Assembly: GCA_046160865.1 (NCBI GenBank)
Contig: JBJXHG010000052.1
Location: 1-14,348, forward strand
Origin: JBJXHG01 sp046160865
GTDB lineage: Bacteria; Planctomycetota; UBA1135; GCA-002686595
Direction: 5' to 3'
DNA length: 14,348 nt
Shown: positions 1 to 8,012 of the stretch, piece after piece
Numbering within the stretch: the first letter of the stretch is position 1
Layout of the letters: each line of letters begins with the position of its first letter
Translations under genes and position numbers: made by a program
The notes under the pieces: generated by a model
What the model was told of the DNA's origin: nothing
The model's database searches: none
Seen by the model: only the letters and a program-made list of their open reading frames with translations

Positions 1-75
1 CAACTCGGACGAGCTGCCACGCACTATTCGTGGCGCTCCGCGCCGCGAATAGTGATTCGCAGCTCGTCCGAGTTG
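1..75. repeat. Long inverted repeat (hairpin) enclosing the alpha-2-macroglobulin stop codon
   Basis: Bases 1-17 and 59-75 are perfect reverse complements (17 pairs). Inside them, 22-35 and 41-54 pair over 13 of 14 positions around a five-base loop (36-40). The two stems are separated by an unpaired four-base internal loop on each side (18-21 and 55-58). The single mismatch is a G.U pair if the plus strand is transcribed and a C.A mismatch in the alpha-2-macroglobulin mRNA. The minus-strand stop codon (24-26) lies in the inner stem, so the right arm is coding sequence for the last residues and the left arm is mostly downstream sequence. It could act as a terminator or 3'-end stabiliser, but the bases where a T-tract would lie are outside the window. 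Confidence 0.8.
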
Positions 76-3000
76 CCGCGCACCTCCGGCACGTACATGG
101 CCTGCGCGAGGACCGGCAACGCATGGAAGCGTCCTGGAACCTCCGCGCGCAAGTCGTAGCGCACCTCCCACACGCCTTGCGGCAGGTGATCCGCGAACAG
201 CGCGACCTGTCGATCGCGCAGCTCTTGGTGCAGCGACACCGCGCGACCGGTGTAGCGCGCTGAGTCGTTCGGATCGGGAACGAGCGCCGGCACGTTCGCG
301 CCGAAGCGATGGTCGACCTCGGAGGAGCGCAGCTCGCGCAGCGCGATGTGCTCACCGCTCAAGAGCTGCACCGCTTCGAGCCCCGCGGGCTTCAAGTCCT
401 CGAACAGCAGGTAGTCGAAGTGGTTCTTCGTCTCGACCGTCAGCACGACCTCGACGCGCTCTCCGCTCGCGACGGTGCCGCCGTCCTCGAGCGGCACCTT
501 GTCGTACACGTAGCCCTTGAGCAGCGTCGGCCGGCCGACGTACTTGAAGTACTGCCGGCGCGCGAACAGTTGGCTGCCGCGCGCGGGGATCGGCTCCTCG
601 AGGCTCGTGAACGTCGCGCGTGCGGAGAGATAGAGCGGACCGGCTCCGGCCGTGCACGCGAGGCGGATGTCGTTCCGGCCGTCGCGCACGCTCTCGGGCG
701 GCAACACGAACTCCGCGGGCGCCGCGAGCATGTCCGCCGGCGAGAGACGACGCTTCGCCACGACGGTGCCGTTGATGGAGAGCTCGTACTCGACCTCGCG
801 CGCGAGCTCGCCCGAAGTACGCAGGTAGTCGTCGAGCGCGAGCACCACGATCGCCGTGTCGCGCGTGTTGTTCCACTGCGCGCCGCGCCGGTTCTGCACG
901 AGCCAGGTCACGGTCGGATCGACGAGCTCGTTCTTCGGATCGATCGCCGACAGTGCGCGCAGCACCATCGCGGTCGCCTCGACACCGCCTTCCGACCACC
1001 GCCACCACAGGCCGTCCTCGCCCCAGTGCGCGGTCTTCTGGTTCATCGCGCGCGGCTCGCCCGCGCGCGGATCGATGCGCGAGCCGGCCGGCGTCTCGTC
1101 GACGATGACGCCGTTGGCGAGATTCTGCACGAGCACCGACGCCTCGTGCGCGCGTCCGAAGCCGTGCGCTGCCAGCGCGAAGAGCGCGCGCGTGTACGCA
1201 TTGAGCGACTGCTCCTGCGCCCACAGCCTGTCGAACGCGGCGCGCGCATGCTCGTGCGATCCGATCTCGCCGGAGTACGCCGCGAGCGCGTGCAGCATCC
1301 AGGCGGCGAGGTCCGGGCTGCGCTCGGCATCCACGAGTTCAAGGAGCAAGTACTTGGACGCACGCTCGAGCAGCGCCGGCTCGATGGCGATCTTCGCGTC
1401 GCGCGCGAGCGACAGCCCCCACACCACGTACGCCGTCATGAACGGATCGCTGTCGCCGTCCTTCCACCAGCCGAAGCCACCGTCCGCGTGCTGGAAATCG
1501 CGCAAGCGCGCGAGGCCTTGCTGGATCATCCGATCGAGCTCCTCGAGTGCTTGCTTGCCGCTCGGATGCGTCGCCGCGGCCGAGCCCTCCTCGATGCCGC
1601 CGAATGCGCGCTGCAGCGCGATCTCGGCCGACAAGCCGCGCGACTCGAGCGTGCGCGCGACGATCGCCGCGGGCAGGAAGCGCGACAGCGTCTGCTCGGT
1701 GCATCCATACGGATAGCCCGCGAGGTACGGCAGCGCGTCGAGCATCGTCACCGCCACGCTCGGCGTCACGTGCACGACGAAACGCGTGGTCTCCTTCGTG
1801 CGTGCGCCGGGCACGTCGAGCGCGACCGCGAGCTCGCCCTCGGACAGTTTCCACGCGCCCGCCACGAGTGCCTCGATGCCGTGCGCCTCGACGCGGTAGC
1901 GCTTCTCCATGCCGTCGGAGTGCGCGCCGCCGCGCGCGACGAGGCGCAGAACGAGCGGACCCGCGCGCACGACGCGCACCTTCCAGTTCAGTTGCTGCTG
2001 GCCCTGCGCGGGCACTTTCACCGGGGATTGCGGCGCGACGGCGATCTCGAGACCGCCGTCGATCGCGAGCTCGGCACGCACGTCGAGCGGCTCGCTCGTG
2101 CGGTTGTCGAGCACTGCCGAGACGAAGCACTCGTCGCCGACGACGAAGAAGCGCGGTGCTTGCAAGCGCGCGATGAGCGGCTTCTGCGTGCGGGTCGTGA
2201 GCGTCGCGAGACCGACGCGCGTGCCGGCATCGGTGACGCGCGCGGTCGCTTTCCAGCGCGTCAGCGACTCGGGGTACTTCACGTCGACGGTCGCGCGCCC
2301 GCGCGCGTCCGTGACGAGGTCCGGCTTCCACAGCGCCGTCTCGCGGAAGTCGGTGCGCACTTGGACGGCGGGCTCCTGCGCATTCGCAGCCGCGTCTTGC
2401 GCCATGGACTCTCCGGCATAGCCGAGGCTCGCCATCGCCGGCGCGGGCGACGAAGGACCATCGGCCATCTCGCGGGACATCTTGGCCATCGCGCCCGTCG
2501 GCACGGAATCGCCCGGACCGCGAAAGCGACCGTTCTTCCCCTCCTCCTTGGCACCGTACGCGAGGCCGCCGTCGTCGCGCTCGCGCTCGTCGAACACGCC
2601 CGCCTGGCGATCGACACCGAGCTTCCCGTCCTCGCGCCGCACGAGCTTCGTGTAGCGCTTCGACTGGAACGAGGACTGCGTCTGCGTCCAGTTCGCGCGC
2701 TTCTCGCCGAAGAAGAACGGCCGCGGATCGCCGGCGTACTCGCCTTGGATCGCCGCCACGGACTCGTCGACGAGCGACAGCGCGATCTCGGCGCTCACCG
2801 GCTCGCCGGTGTGATCGCGCACGAAGAGCGAGAGCTGGCCTTGCTCGCCCGGTTGCAGCTCCGGCTTGCTGCTCTCGATGTCGACCGTCAAGAACTGCTC
2901 GACCGGCGGCACGACCACTTCGCGCGTGTCGACGAGCGCGTCGCCATCGAGCGCGGTGAATGCCGACAAGAACACGTTCGGCACGTGCTCGGGACCGATC

Positions 3001-5906
3001 GCGAGCGTGAGCAGCTTGGCCGTGCCGTCGACCTTGACGACTTGCCACGAGTGCAGCGTCTCGCTCTCGACGCTGAAGAGCACCCACGTATTGCTGCGCG
3101 GCGTGACGAGCATCACCGGCGCTTGGTCACCGGCGCGGAACGCCGCGTCGTCGACGATGATCGCGAGCCCACCGGCGTGATAGCCGAGCTCGCGCGTGTC
3201 GCCGCTCGCGCAGAAGAACGAGCTCGACGCCGTGACCTCGGCGCCGCGCGCGTCGCGACTCGTCCACGTCACCTGATAGAAGCCCTCGCTCGCGAGCGCG
3301 ATCTCGGCGCGCGCTTCGCCCTGCGCATCGGTGCGCACGACGGTCTCCGCCACGTCTTCCGATTCGTAGCCGCGGAACTTGATCTTCCAACCCGATTGCG
3401 TGGACGGCGGCTCGCTCGAGCGCTGCACGGCGTCGAGCTCGCGACCGGAGATCTCGCGGCCCTTCGGATCGATCCAGATCTCGACCCAACGACTGCGCAC
3501 CGTCTTCACGCGGCCTTCCGCTTCCACGCCGCGGTCGTTGGCGTCGCGCGCATGAAAGCGCAGCTCGGCGCGATCGCCGGGTCGATGGATGCTGCGCGTC
3601 GCTTCCGCGGTCACGTGGTAGAGCTCGCGCGTCACGCGCACCGTGCCGCGGCCGGTGATCTCGCGGCGCGAGCGATCGACGACGCGCGCTTCGACCGTGA
3701 ACTCGAGGTCTTGCGTGCTGCCGCGCGGCGTCGGGAAGCGGACCGTCGCGCGTCCGTCGCCATCGGTGCGCAACGTTTGACGCTGCAACACCTGTCCGTC
3801 GCCGCCGCCCCGCCACGAGCGCTCGTGATCCGCGTAGTACCAGCCGTAGTCGCGCTGCGGAATCCAACGCCGCCAGTACGGACGCTGATGGATCACGACC
3901 TCGAGGTCGGCGTCGGCGACCGGACCGCCGAAGAAGTAGCGCGCTTCGACGAGCGCTTCGACCTCGTCGCCGAGGCGGAAGAGCTTCGGCTTGCCGGCCG
4001 CTTCGCCGGTGCGGACGCTCACCTCGAACTCGGGCAGCTTGTACTCCTCGAGACGGAAGAGCGTCGCGGCGCCGATCCCCGCACCCTCGTGCTCGAAGCG
4101 AATCTGGTACTCGCCGAGCGGGAGCTTCTCGCCCACGTCCAAGCTCGCGAAGGCGGATCCGAACGCGTTCAGCGTGAACACGCCCTTGCGCACTTCCTCG
4201 CCGTGCGGCGACGCGATCGTGTACGCGAGCTTCGCGTTCGCGGGCGTGGCGTAAGCGCCGCTCGCGCGCGTCCGCGCGATGACCTTGAACTCCACCGTCT
4301 GACCCGGTCGGTACGTCGAGCGGTCGGTGAACGCGTACACCTTCCACGCTTGCGCGTCGCGCGACCACCACTGCCGACCGCACAGGCTGAACGCTTGGCG
4401 GTCGCCGCTCACTGCAGCGACGAAGAGCTCCGTGTTGCCGTCGCGCGCGGCGAGCTCGGCGGCGACCGTCCCGTCCGCCGCCGTGACGTGATCGCTCCTG
4501 CGCCATTTCCAGCGCTTGCCGTCGTGGTAGCGCTCCCAGACGACGACACGCGCGCCACCGATCGGCTCGCTCGTCAGCGCGTCGCAGAACCACACCAGCG
4601 CGCGCCGGCCGCCGGTCTTCACGGTGAGCGCGCTGCGGCCAACGAGCACGATCTCGCGCGCGCTCGTATTGCCACCTCGAACTTCGAGGACGTACGCACC
4701 GGACGGAAGCTTCCGCGACAGCGCGAGCTCGGCCCAGCCAGGTTGGTGTTCGCCTTTGTCGCCCGTCGCGTGGGTCCACGTGAGCACCGGCTCGAGTGCG
4801 GAGACGTCGACACGCGCGAGCCAATTGCCCGCGCCGATGTCGTGACCGTTCGATGTCAATTGAACATGCGTCGCGAGATCGACGGCGTAGAGCGCGAGGT
4901 CGATGCGCTCGACGTTCCGCCAGGAGAGCGCGTACCCGATCTCGGAATCCGGCAAGAACGCCTGCGGCACGGACACCGAGAGTTCCTTGCGCAAGATGCG
5001 GCGGATCGCGTCCTCCGCGGAGTCGAAGTACGCCGTGTCACCTTTCTTGAACTCGGTCGTGATGCGGCGGTAGAGCGCGAGCGCGCGCACGCAGTCCGGC
5101 CGCGACTGTCCTTGCGCATCCGGTACGCCCTGCTGCTCGAGCCACTGCGCAAGCGTGTGCAACGCATCGTCGTACCAAGGATTGGCATGATCACTCGGCT
5201 CTCCGGTGCCGAGCGCTGCCTCGAGGTACTCGACCGCACGCACCATTTGCTCCGCGTTCGCGCCGCGCTGGCGCACGGTCATGCCGAACAGGAAGCGCGC
5301 TTGCGCCTGATCGCGCGGCTCACGCGCGATCGTGATCGCGTTCTCGACGATGTCGAGCGGCAATTGACCGAGCCACCACGCTTGTCCGTATCCGTCGCGA
5401 TCCGGCCAAGCCATCTTCCACACGATCGCGAGATAGCGCGCGCGCGCGACTTCCGTGTCGCGCGCACCGGCCCACCAATCGAGCGCGGCCCGGTAGTGCG
5501 GTTCGGCCGAGCCAAAATCGCGTCGATCGCGCCGCTGCCAGTGGTAGTCCCCGAGCGACTCCGCGACCTCCGCCCAGATCCGGTCGCGCGCTTCGGGCCG
5601 CACGACACTCGCTTGCAGGGCCGCGAGATCCGCGCCCGCGCGCTCGATCTCGGTCGGATCGGGGTTCTGGCTCGCCGCGGCCGAGCGCCAGCGTGAGTCG
5701 GCCAAGCGAAACTCGACGTAGCGTCGCTCTTCCGGATCGCGCGCGAGTGCGAGCGCGTCGGCGTAGGCCTTGCGCGCGAGCTCGAACGAACCTTGGGCGT
5801 GAAGCGCCTCCGCGCGTGCGCGCAGGGCGCCGAAGTCGGCGGGCGCGCTCTCTTGGCGAGCGGGAAGAAACAGCGCGACGAGCGCGAGCCACAGAACGGT
5901 CTTCAT
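24..5906 (-). CDS. Secreted alpha-2-macroglobulin family protein with N-terminal TPR-like region
   Basis: This 1960-residue protein belongs to the bacterial alpha-2-macroglobulin family, periplasmic or surface protease traps related to E. coli YfhM. Residues 1-20 form a hydrophobic signal peptide with one Lys after Met and no lipobox Cys, so it should be soluble or secreted, unlike the lipoprotein YfhM. Residues about 27-310 are helical and TPR-like. An MG2-type segment follows, with a TDRSTYRPGQTVEF-like motif around Tyr532. A bait-region-type beta domain runs from about 910 to 1050, then a low-complexity stretch from about 1056 to 1183. The core A2M domain starts near Trp1193. The thioester motif YPYGCTEQT has Cys1402 and Gln1405, followed by the helical thioester domain to about 1690. 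A C-terminal MG10-like domain ends in a PVLAQAMYVPEVRG motif. At about 1960 residues it exceeds YfhM by some 300, which the N-terminal region accounts for. No penicillin-binding protein PbpC gene adjoins it within the window. The start is supported by a GAAGGA ribosome site 8 bases upstream. Confidence 0.95.
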   Translation of the reverse strand: MKTVLWLALVALFLPARQESAPADFGALRARAEALHAQGSFELARKAYADALALARDPEERRYVEFRLADSRWRSAAASQNPDPTEIERAGADLAALQASVVRPEARDRIWAEVAESLGDYHWQRRDRRDFGSAEPHYRAALDWWAGARDTEVARARYLAIVWKMAWPDRDGYGQAWWLGQLPLDIVENAITIAREPRDQAQARFLFGMTVRQRGANAEQMVRAVEYLEAALGTGEPSDHANPWYDDALHTLAQWLEQQGVPDAQGQSRPDCVRALALYRRITTEFKKGDTAYFDSAEDAIRRILRKELSVSVPQAFLPDSEIGYALSWRNVERIDLALYAVDLATHVQLTSNGHDIGAGNWLARVDVSALEPVLTWTHATGDKGEHQPGWAELALSRKLPSGAYVLEVRGGNTSAREIVLVGRSALTVKTGGRRALVWFCDALTSEPIGGARVVVWERYHDGKRWKWRRSDHVTAADGTVAAELAARDGNTELFVAAVSGDRQAFSLCGRQWWSRDAQAWKVYAFTDRSTYRPGQTVEFKVIARTRASGAYATPANAKLAYTIASPHGEEVRKGVFTLNAFGSAFASLDVGEKLPLGEYQIRFEHEGAGIGAATLFRLEEYKLPEFEVSVRTGEAAGKPKLFRLGDEVEALVEARYFFGGPVADADLEVVIHQRPYWRRWIPQRDYGWYYADHERSWRGGGDGQVLQRQTLRTDGDGRATVRFPTPRGSTQDLEFTVEARVVDRSRREITGRGTVRVTRELYHVTAEATRSIHRPGDRAELRFHARDANDRGVEAEGRVKTVRSRWVEIWIDPKGREISGRELDAVQRSSEPPSTQSGWKIKFRGYESEDVAETVVRTDAQGEARAEIALASEGFYQVTWTSRDARGAEVTASSSFFCASGDTRELGYHAGGLAIIVDDAAFRAGDQAPVMLVTPRSNTWVLFSVESETLHSWQVVKVDGTAKLLTLAIGPEHVPNVFLSAFTALDGDALVDTREVVVPPVEQFLTVDIESSKPELQPGEQGQLSLFVRDHTGEPVSAEIALSLVDESVAAIQGEYAGDPRPFFFGEKRANWTQTQSSFQSKRYTKLVRREDGKLGVDRQAGVFDERERDDGGLAYGAKEEGKNGRFRGPGDSVPTGAMAKMSREMADGPSSPAPAMASLGYAGESMAQDAAANAQEPAVQVRTDFRETALWKPDLVTDARGRATVDVKYPESLTRWKATARVTDAGTRVGLATLTTRTQKPLIARLQAPRFFVVGDECFVSAVLDNRTSEPLDVRAELAIDGGLEIAVAPQSPVKVPAQGQQQLNWKVRVVRAGPLVLRLVARGGAHSDGMEKRYRVEAHGIEALVAGAWKLSEGELAVALDVPGARTKETTRFVVHVTPSVAVTMLDALPYLAGYPYGCTEQTLSRFLPAAIVARTLESRGLSAEIALQRAFGGIEEGSAAATHPSGKQALEELDRMIQQGLARLRDFQHADGGFGWWKDGDSDPFMTAYVVWGLSLARDAKIAIEPALLERASKYLLLELVDAERSPDLAAWMLHALAAYSGEIGSHEHARAAFDRLWAQEQSLNAYTRALFALAAHGFGRAHEASVLVQNLANGVIVDETPAGSRIDPRAGEPRAMNQKTAHWGEDGLWWRWSEGGVEATAMVLRALSAIDPKNELVDPTVTWLVQNRRGAQWNNTRDTAIVVLALDDYLRTSGELAREVEYELSINGTVVAKRRLSPADMLAAPAEFVLPPESVRDGRNDIRLACTAGAGPLYLSARATFTSLEEPIPARGSQLFARRQYFKYVGRPTLLKGYVYDKVPLEDGGTVASGERVEVVLTVETKNHFDYLLFEDLKPAGLEAVQLLSGEHIALRELRSSEVDHRFGANVPALVPDPNDSARYTGRAVSLHQELRDRQVALFADHLPQGVWEVRYDLRAEVPGRFHALPVLAQAMYVPEVRGNSDELRITIRGAERHE

Positions 5907-5914
5907 GGTCGTAG

Positions 5915-5920
5915 TCCTTC
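5915..5920 (-). promoter_or_regulatory. Ribosome binding site of the alpha-2-macroglobulin gene
   Basis: On the minus strand the sequence GAAGGA stands 8 bases before the ATG at 5906. It fixes that ATG as the start, which also gives a clean signal peptide. It lies in the 66-base gap after the DUF72 gene, so the two could be co-transcribed with independent translation initiation. Confidence 0.7.
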
Positions 5921-5972
5921 GAAAGTGCTTGGCGCTCGGTACGCCGCCGCCGGGCTCGTTCTTGGTCGGCGC

Positions 5973-6848
5973 TCAAGAGCCTGGTGCATGCGCTCCTTGT
6001 CCCCCGCTCCCGCGCTCGTCGAGCTGTCGTGCCAATTCACGGATCGTTTCGGGCGCGAACCCCGCGTAGTGGTTGTTCGCGTAGGCAAACGTTTCCGCCA
6101 CCTTCTTCCGCACGCGCTCGATCGTCCGCGCCCAGCGCGCGAGCCGTTCGCCTTGGTCGACCACGATTCGATCGAACCGATCGGTCCGCGCCTCGATCGC
6201 ATAGCGGTCGCCGATCAGCCGCACGTACGCGAAGTCCGCGGTGACGAGATCGTCGACCGCCAGCTCGTCCGGGTGCGCCATCCGCACGATGTCGACGAGC
6301 ACCAGCGCGACGTTGCGACGTCGCAGCGCGTTGAAGAGCAGCGCTTGCAGCCACACGTCGTTGCGCACCTCGACGGCGTACCGGAAACCCGTCGGCAACG
6401 CGTCGAGGAACGGCTCGAGGCGCTCGAGGAATGCGCCGAGCGAAGCGAACTCGGCTTTCTGGAAGCGCGGAAACTGCAGCACGAGCGGTCCGCACTTCGG
6501 GCCGAGCTCGCGCATCACGTCGAGGAAGCGCAGGGCGTCGCTGCCGACGTGCTCCCAGCGAATCACCCGCTCGACATCGGGGCGCTTGCCTTCACCGGCG
6601 TGCACGATCGACGCCGGGAACTTCGCCGCCATGACGAAGCCGTCTGGAGTCTTCGCGCCCCAGCCGCGCACGACTTCGCGTTTCGGGATCGCGTAGTACG
6701 TCGTGTCGGCTTCGACCGTGTCGAACTGCGTCGCATAGTGCGGCAAGAAGTTCGCCGGCTTCGTGCCCGCGGGATAGAACGCGCCGACCCACGACTTCTC
6801 CGACCAGCTCGACGTGCCGAAGCGGACTTTGCCGAGCGCGGAAGTCAT
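5973..6848 (-). CDS. DUF72 (YecE-family) protein
   Basis: The 291-residue product matches the DUF72/YecE family, cytosolic proteins with a TIM-barrel-like fold and no established reaction. Family hallmarks are visible in order: GTSSWSEKSW with a downstream FYP near residues 11-25, the FDTVEADTTYYAIP block at 42-55 (usual form F-x-x-VE-x-N-x-TFY), KTPDGFVMAAKFP at 66-78, GPLVLQFP at 120-127, AVEVR at 158-162, DFAYVRLIGDR at 205-215 and YANNHYAGFAPETIREL at 256-272. Length is normal for the family. There is no signal peptide or membrane segment. The ATG at 6848 immediately precedes the conserved first strand; an AGGG lies upstream at a longer than usual distance. The last dozen residues are Gly/Ala/Pro-rich and beyond the conserved core. 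The gene ends 66 bases before alpha-2-macroglobulin on the same strand, but no functional link between them is apparent. Confidence 0.93.
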   Translation of the reverse strand: MTSALGKVRFGTSSWSEKSWVGAFYPAGTKPANFLPHYATQFDTVEADTTYYAIPKREVVRGWGAKTPDGFVMAAKFPASIVHAGEGKRPDVERVIRWEHVGSDALRFLDVMRELGPKCGPLVLQFPRFQKAEFASLGAFLERLEPFLDALPTGFRYAVEVRNDVWLQALLFNALRRRNVALVLVDIVRMAHPDELAVDDLVTADFAYVRLIGDRYAIEARTDRFDRIVVDQGERLARWARTIERVRKKVAETFAYANNHYAGFAPETIRELARQLDERGSGGQGAHAPGS

Positions 6849-6985
6849 CGCGCACGAACACCCTGCGTGCAGAAGTCGCCGCCACTTCGACGGACGCGAT
6901 CGAGGACGCTCGCCATGCCGCGCGCATCGTAGGACGTGCCGAGCGCGCGGTCACGGACGGCGAGCGCACGCCGCTCGTGAATGCG

Positions 6986-7014
6986 ACGCGGTCCGCCGAG
7001 ATCGGGGACCGCGT
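6986..7014 (-). terminator. Hairpin after the 301-residue TPR gene, possible terminator
   Basis: Bases 6986-6994 and 7006-7014 are a perfect nine-pair inverted repeat. Inside it 6996-6999 pairs with 7002-7005, leaving one bulged G at 6995. On the minus strand the hairpin begins 17 bases after the stop codon of the gene ending at 7032. No T-tract follows, so it does not meet the classic intrinsic-terminator pattern; it may stabilise the 3' end or assist Rho-dependent termination. It lies in the 183-base gap before the DUF72 gene, where I see no other feature. Confidence 0.4.
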
Positions 7015-7031
7015 TCACCGATCGCTCGGCG

Positions 7032-7937
7032 TCACTCCGCCTTCGCGCGTGCCGCGATCTTCTTCTCGAGCGCGGGCAACAGGTCGCGCTTCACCCAGCC
7101 GTACTCCGGCTCGATCTTCAGCGCGTCGGCGTACGCCGCGCGCGCCAGGTCGAGGTCGCCGATCGTCGCGCGCGCTTGGCCGAGCCAGCAGTACGCTTCC
7201 GCGCGACCCCACGTCGGAGCGCGCACGTCGCGGTCGGTGCGCGCGGATTCGGCATCCGCGAGCTCGGCCGCGCGCTGAAAGGCTTCGACGGCTCGTGTGG
7301 GATCGCCGCCCACGAAGCTCGGCTTGAAGAGCAATGACTGGCCGCGCACGATCCAAGCGCGCGGGTTCTTGTCGTCGGCGGCGAGCGCGCGCTCGCACAG
7401 CTCGTCGCTCTTCGACCCGAGCGTCATGCCGAGCATCGGATCACGTCCGATCTCGAGGCCGTGGATCGCGGCGAGCAGCGCGGCCGGCTCGGAGTTCTTC
7501 GGCAAATGCTCCAGCGCGGCGCGTCCGTGCTTCACCGCCGCGTCGCGGCAGCGCACGAAGATCGCCGCGTCACGCTTCTGCTCCGGGTCGCGGAGCGCGC
7601 GGACCATGCCGAGGTAGCCGGCGTGCGCCGCGTGGTAGTGCGCCCAGCCGTCGCTCGGATCCGCGCTGCACAAGTTCACGGCCGCAGCACACGCGGCGTC
7701 GATCGTCTGGCCGTCGAGCGACACGGACGCGCGCGCGAGCTCGTCGCGCACGCGCGTCAACTCGCCGGCGGACGCGGCTTCCGCGGACGCGCCGGCGCGC
7801 GGCGGGTGGACTTTTTCTTCGAGCGCTTCTTCTTCGCAACGCGACGTGTCTTTGCCTTGCGAGACCGCGGTCGCGCCGCACGGCTCGGGGCCCAATAGAA
7901 AGCACCACGGGAATACCCACCACGGGAACGATGACAT
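7032..7937 (-). CDS. TPR-repeat protein, 301 residues
   Basis: The product is a tetratricopeptide-repeat protein of unknown function. It resembles a widespread family of TPR proteins carrying a conserved block I-G-x-(D/N)-PMLGM-x-LG-x-KS (residues 163-177), then NPRAW (191-195), a (K/S)PSFVGGD stretch (206-212), W-G-x-AEAY-x-WLGQA (243-255) and a final KIEPEYGWVKRDLLPALEKK (274-293); recognition is from memory. The N-terminus is odd: a Trp-rich hydrophobic stretch at residues 4-16 (FPWWVFPWCFLLG), then an acidic EEEALEEK segment, so it could be a weak membrane anchor or signal rather than part of the fold. The ATG at 7937 was chosen over much longer in-frame extensions because GGAGG lies 8 bases upstream and because the upstream region carries the divergent membrane-protein gene. 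Codons of the first 60 residues have unusually many A or T third positions, leaving some doubt about the true N-terminus; a TTG at 7758-7760 is the alternative. Confidence 0.85.
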   Translation of the reverse strand: MSSFPWWVFPWCFLLGPEPCGATAVSQGKDTSRCEEEALEEKVHPPRAGASAEAASAGELTRVRDELARASVSLDGQTIDAACAAAVNLCSADPSDGWAHYHAAHAGYLGMVRALRDPEQKRDAAIFVRCRDAAVKHGRAALEHLPKNSEPAALLAAIHGLEIGRDPMLGMTLGSKSDELCERALAADDKNPRAWIVRGQSLLFKPSFVGGDPTRAVEAFQRAAELADAESARTDRDVRAPTWGRAEAYCWLGQARATIGDLDLARAAYADALKIEPEYGWVKRDLLPALEKKIAARAKAE

Positions 7938-7945
7938 CGGATTGA

Positions 7946-7973
7946 CCTCCGCGCGGTTCGTGTCGCGCGGTGG
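7946..7973 (-). promoter_or_regulatory. Shine-Dalgarno site embedded in a hairpin
   Basis: On the minus strand GGAGG (7946-7950) precedes the ATG at 7937 by 8 bases. It forms the 3' arm of a hairpin: 7949-7955 pairs perfectly with 7964-7970 around an eight-base loop, and past a single mismatch 7946-7947 pairs with 7972-7973. The ribosome site would therefore be largely paired in the folded leader, which could lower translation until the structure opens. The same bases lie in the 75-base divergent gap upstream of the plus-strand membrane-protein gene. Confidence 0.55.
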
Positions 7974-8012
7974 AACGATCCTTCGCGAGAAGATCCAATT
8001 GCCTCCGCAACG

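Noticed and set aside
1..75. Integron attC-like recombination site
   Set aside because: The ends are CAAC and GTTG, but the bases after GTT do not fit the GTTRRRY core, and no integrase or cassette structure is present.
309..5696. Open reading frame of 1795 codons on the plus strand, antisense to alpha-2-macroglobulin
   Set aside because: Its translation is dominated by Arg, Ala, Leu and His with no recognisable domain, as expected from the complement of GC-rich codons. The minus-strand protein explains the region fully.
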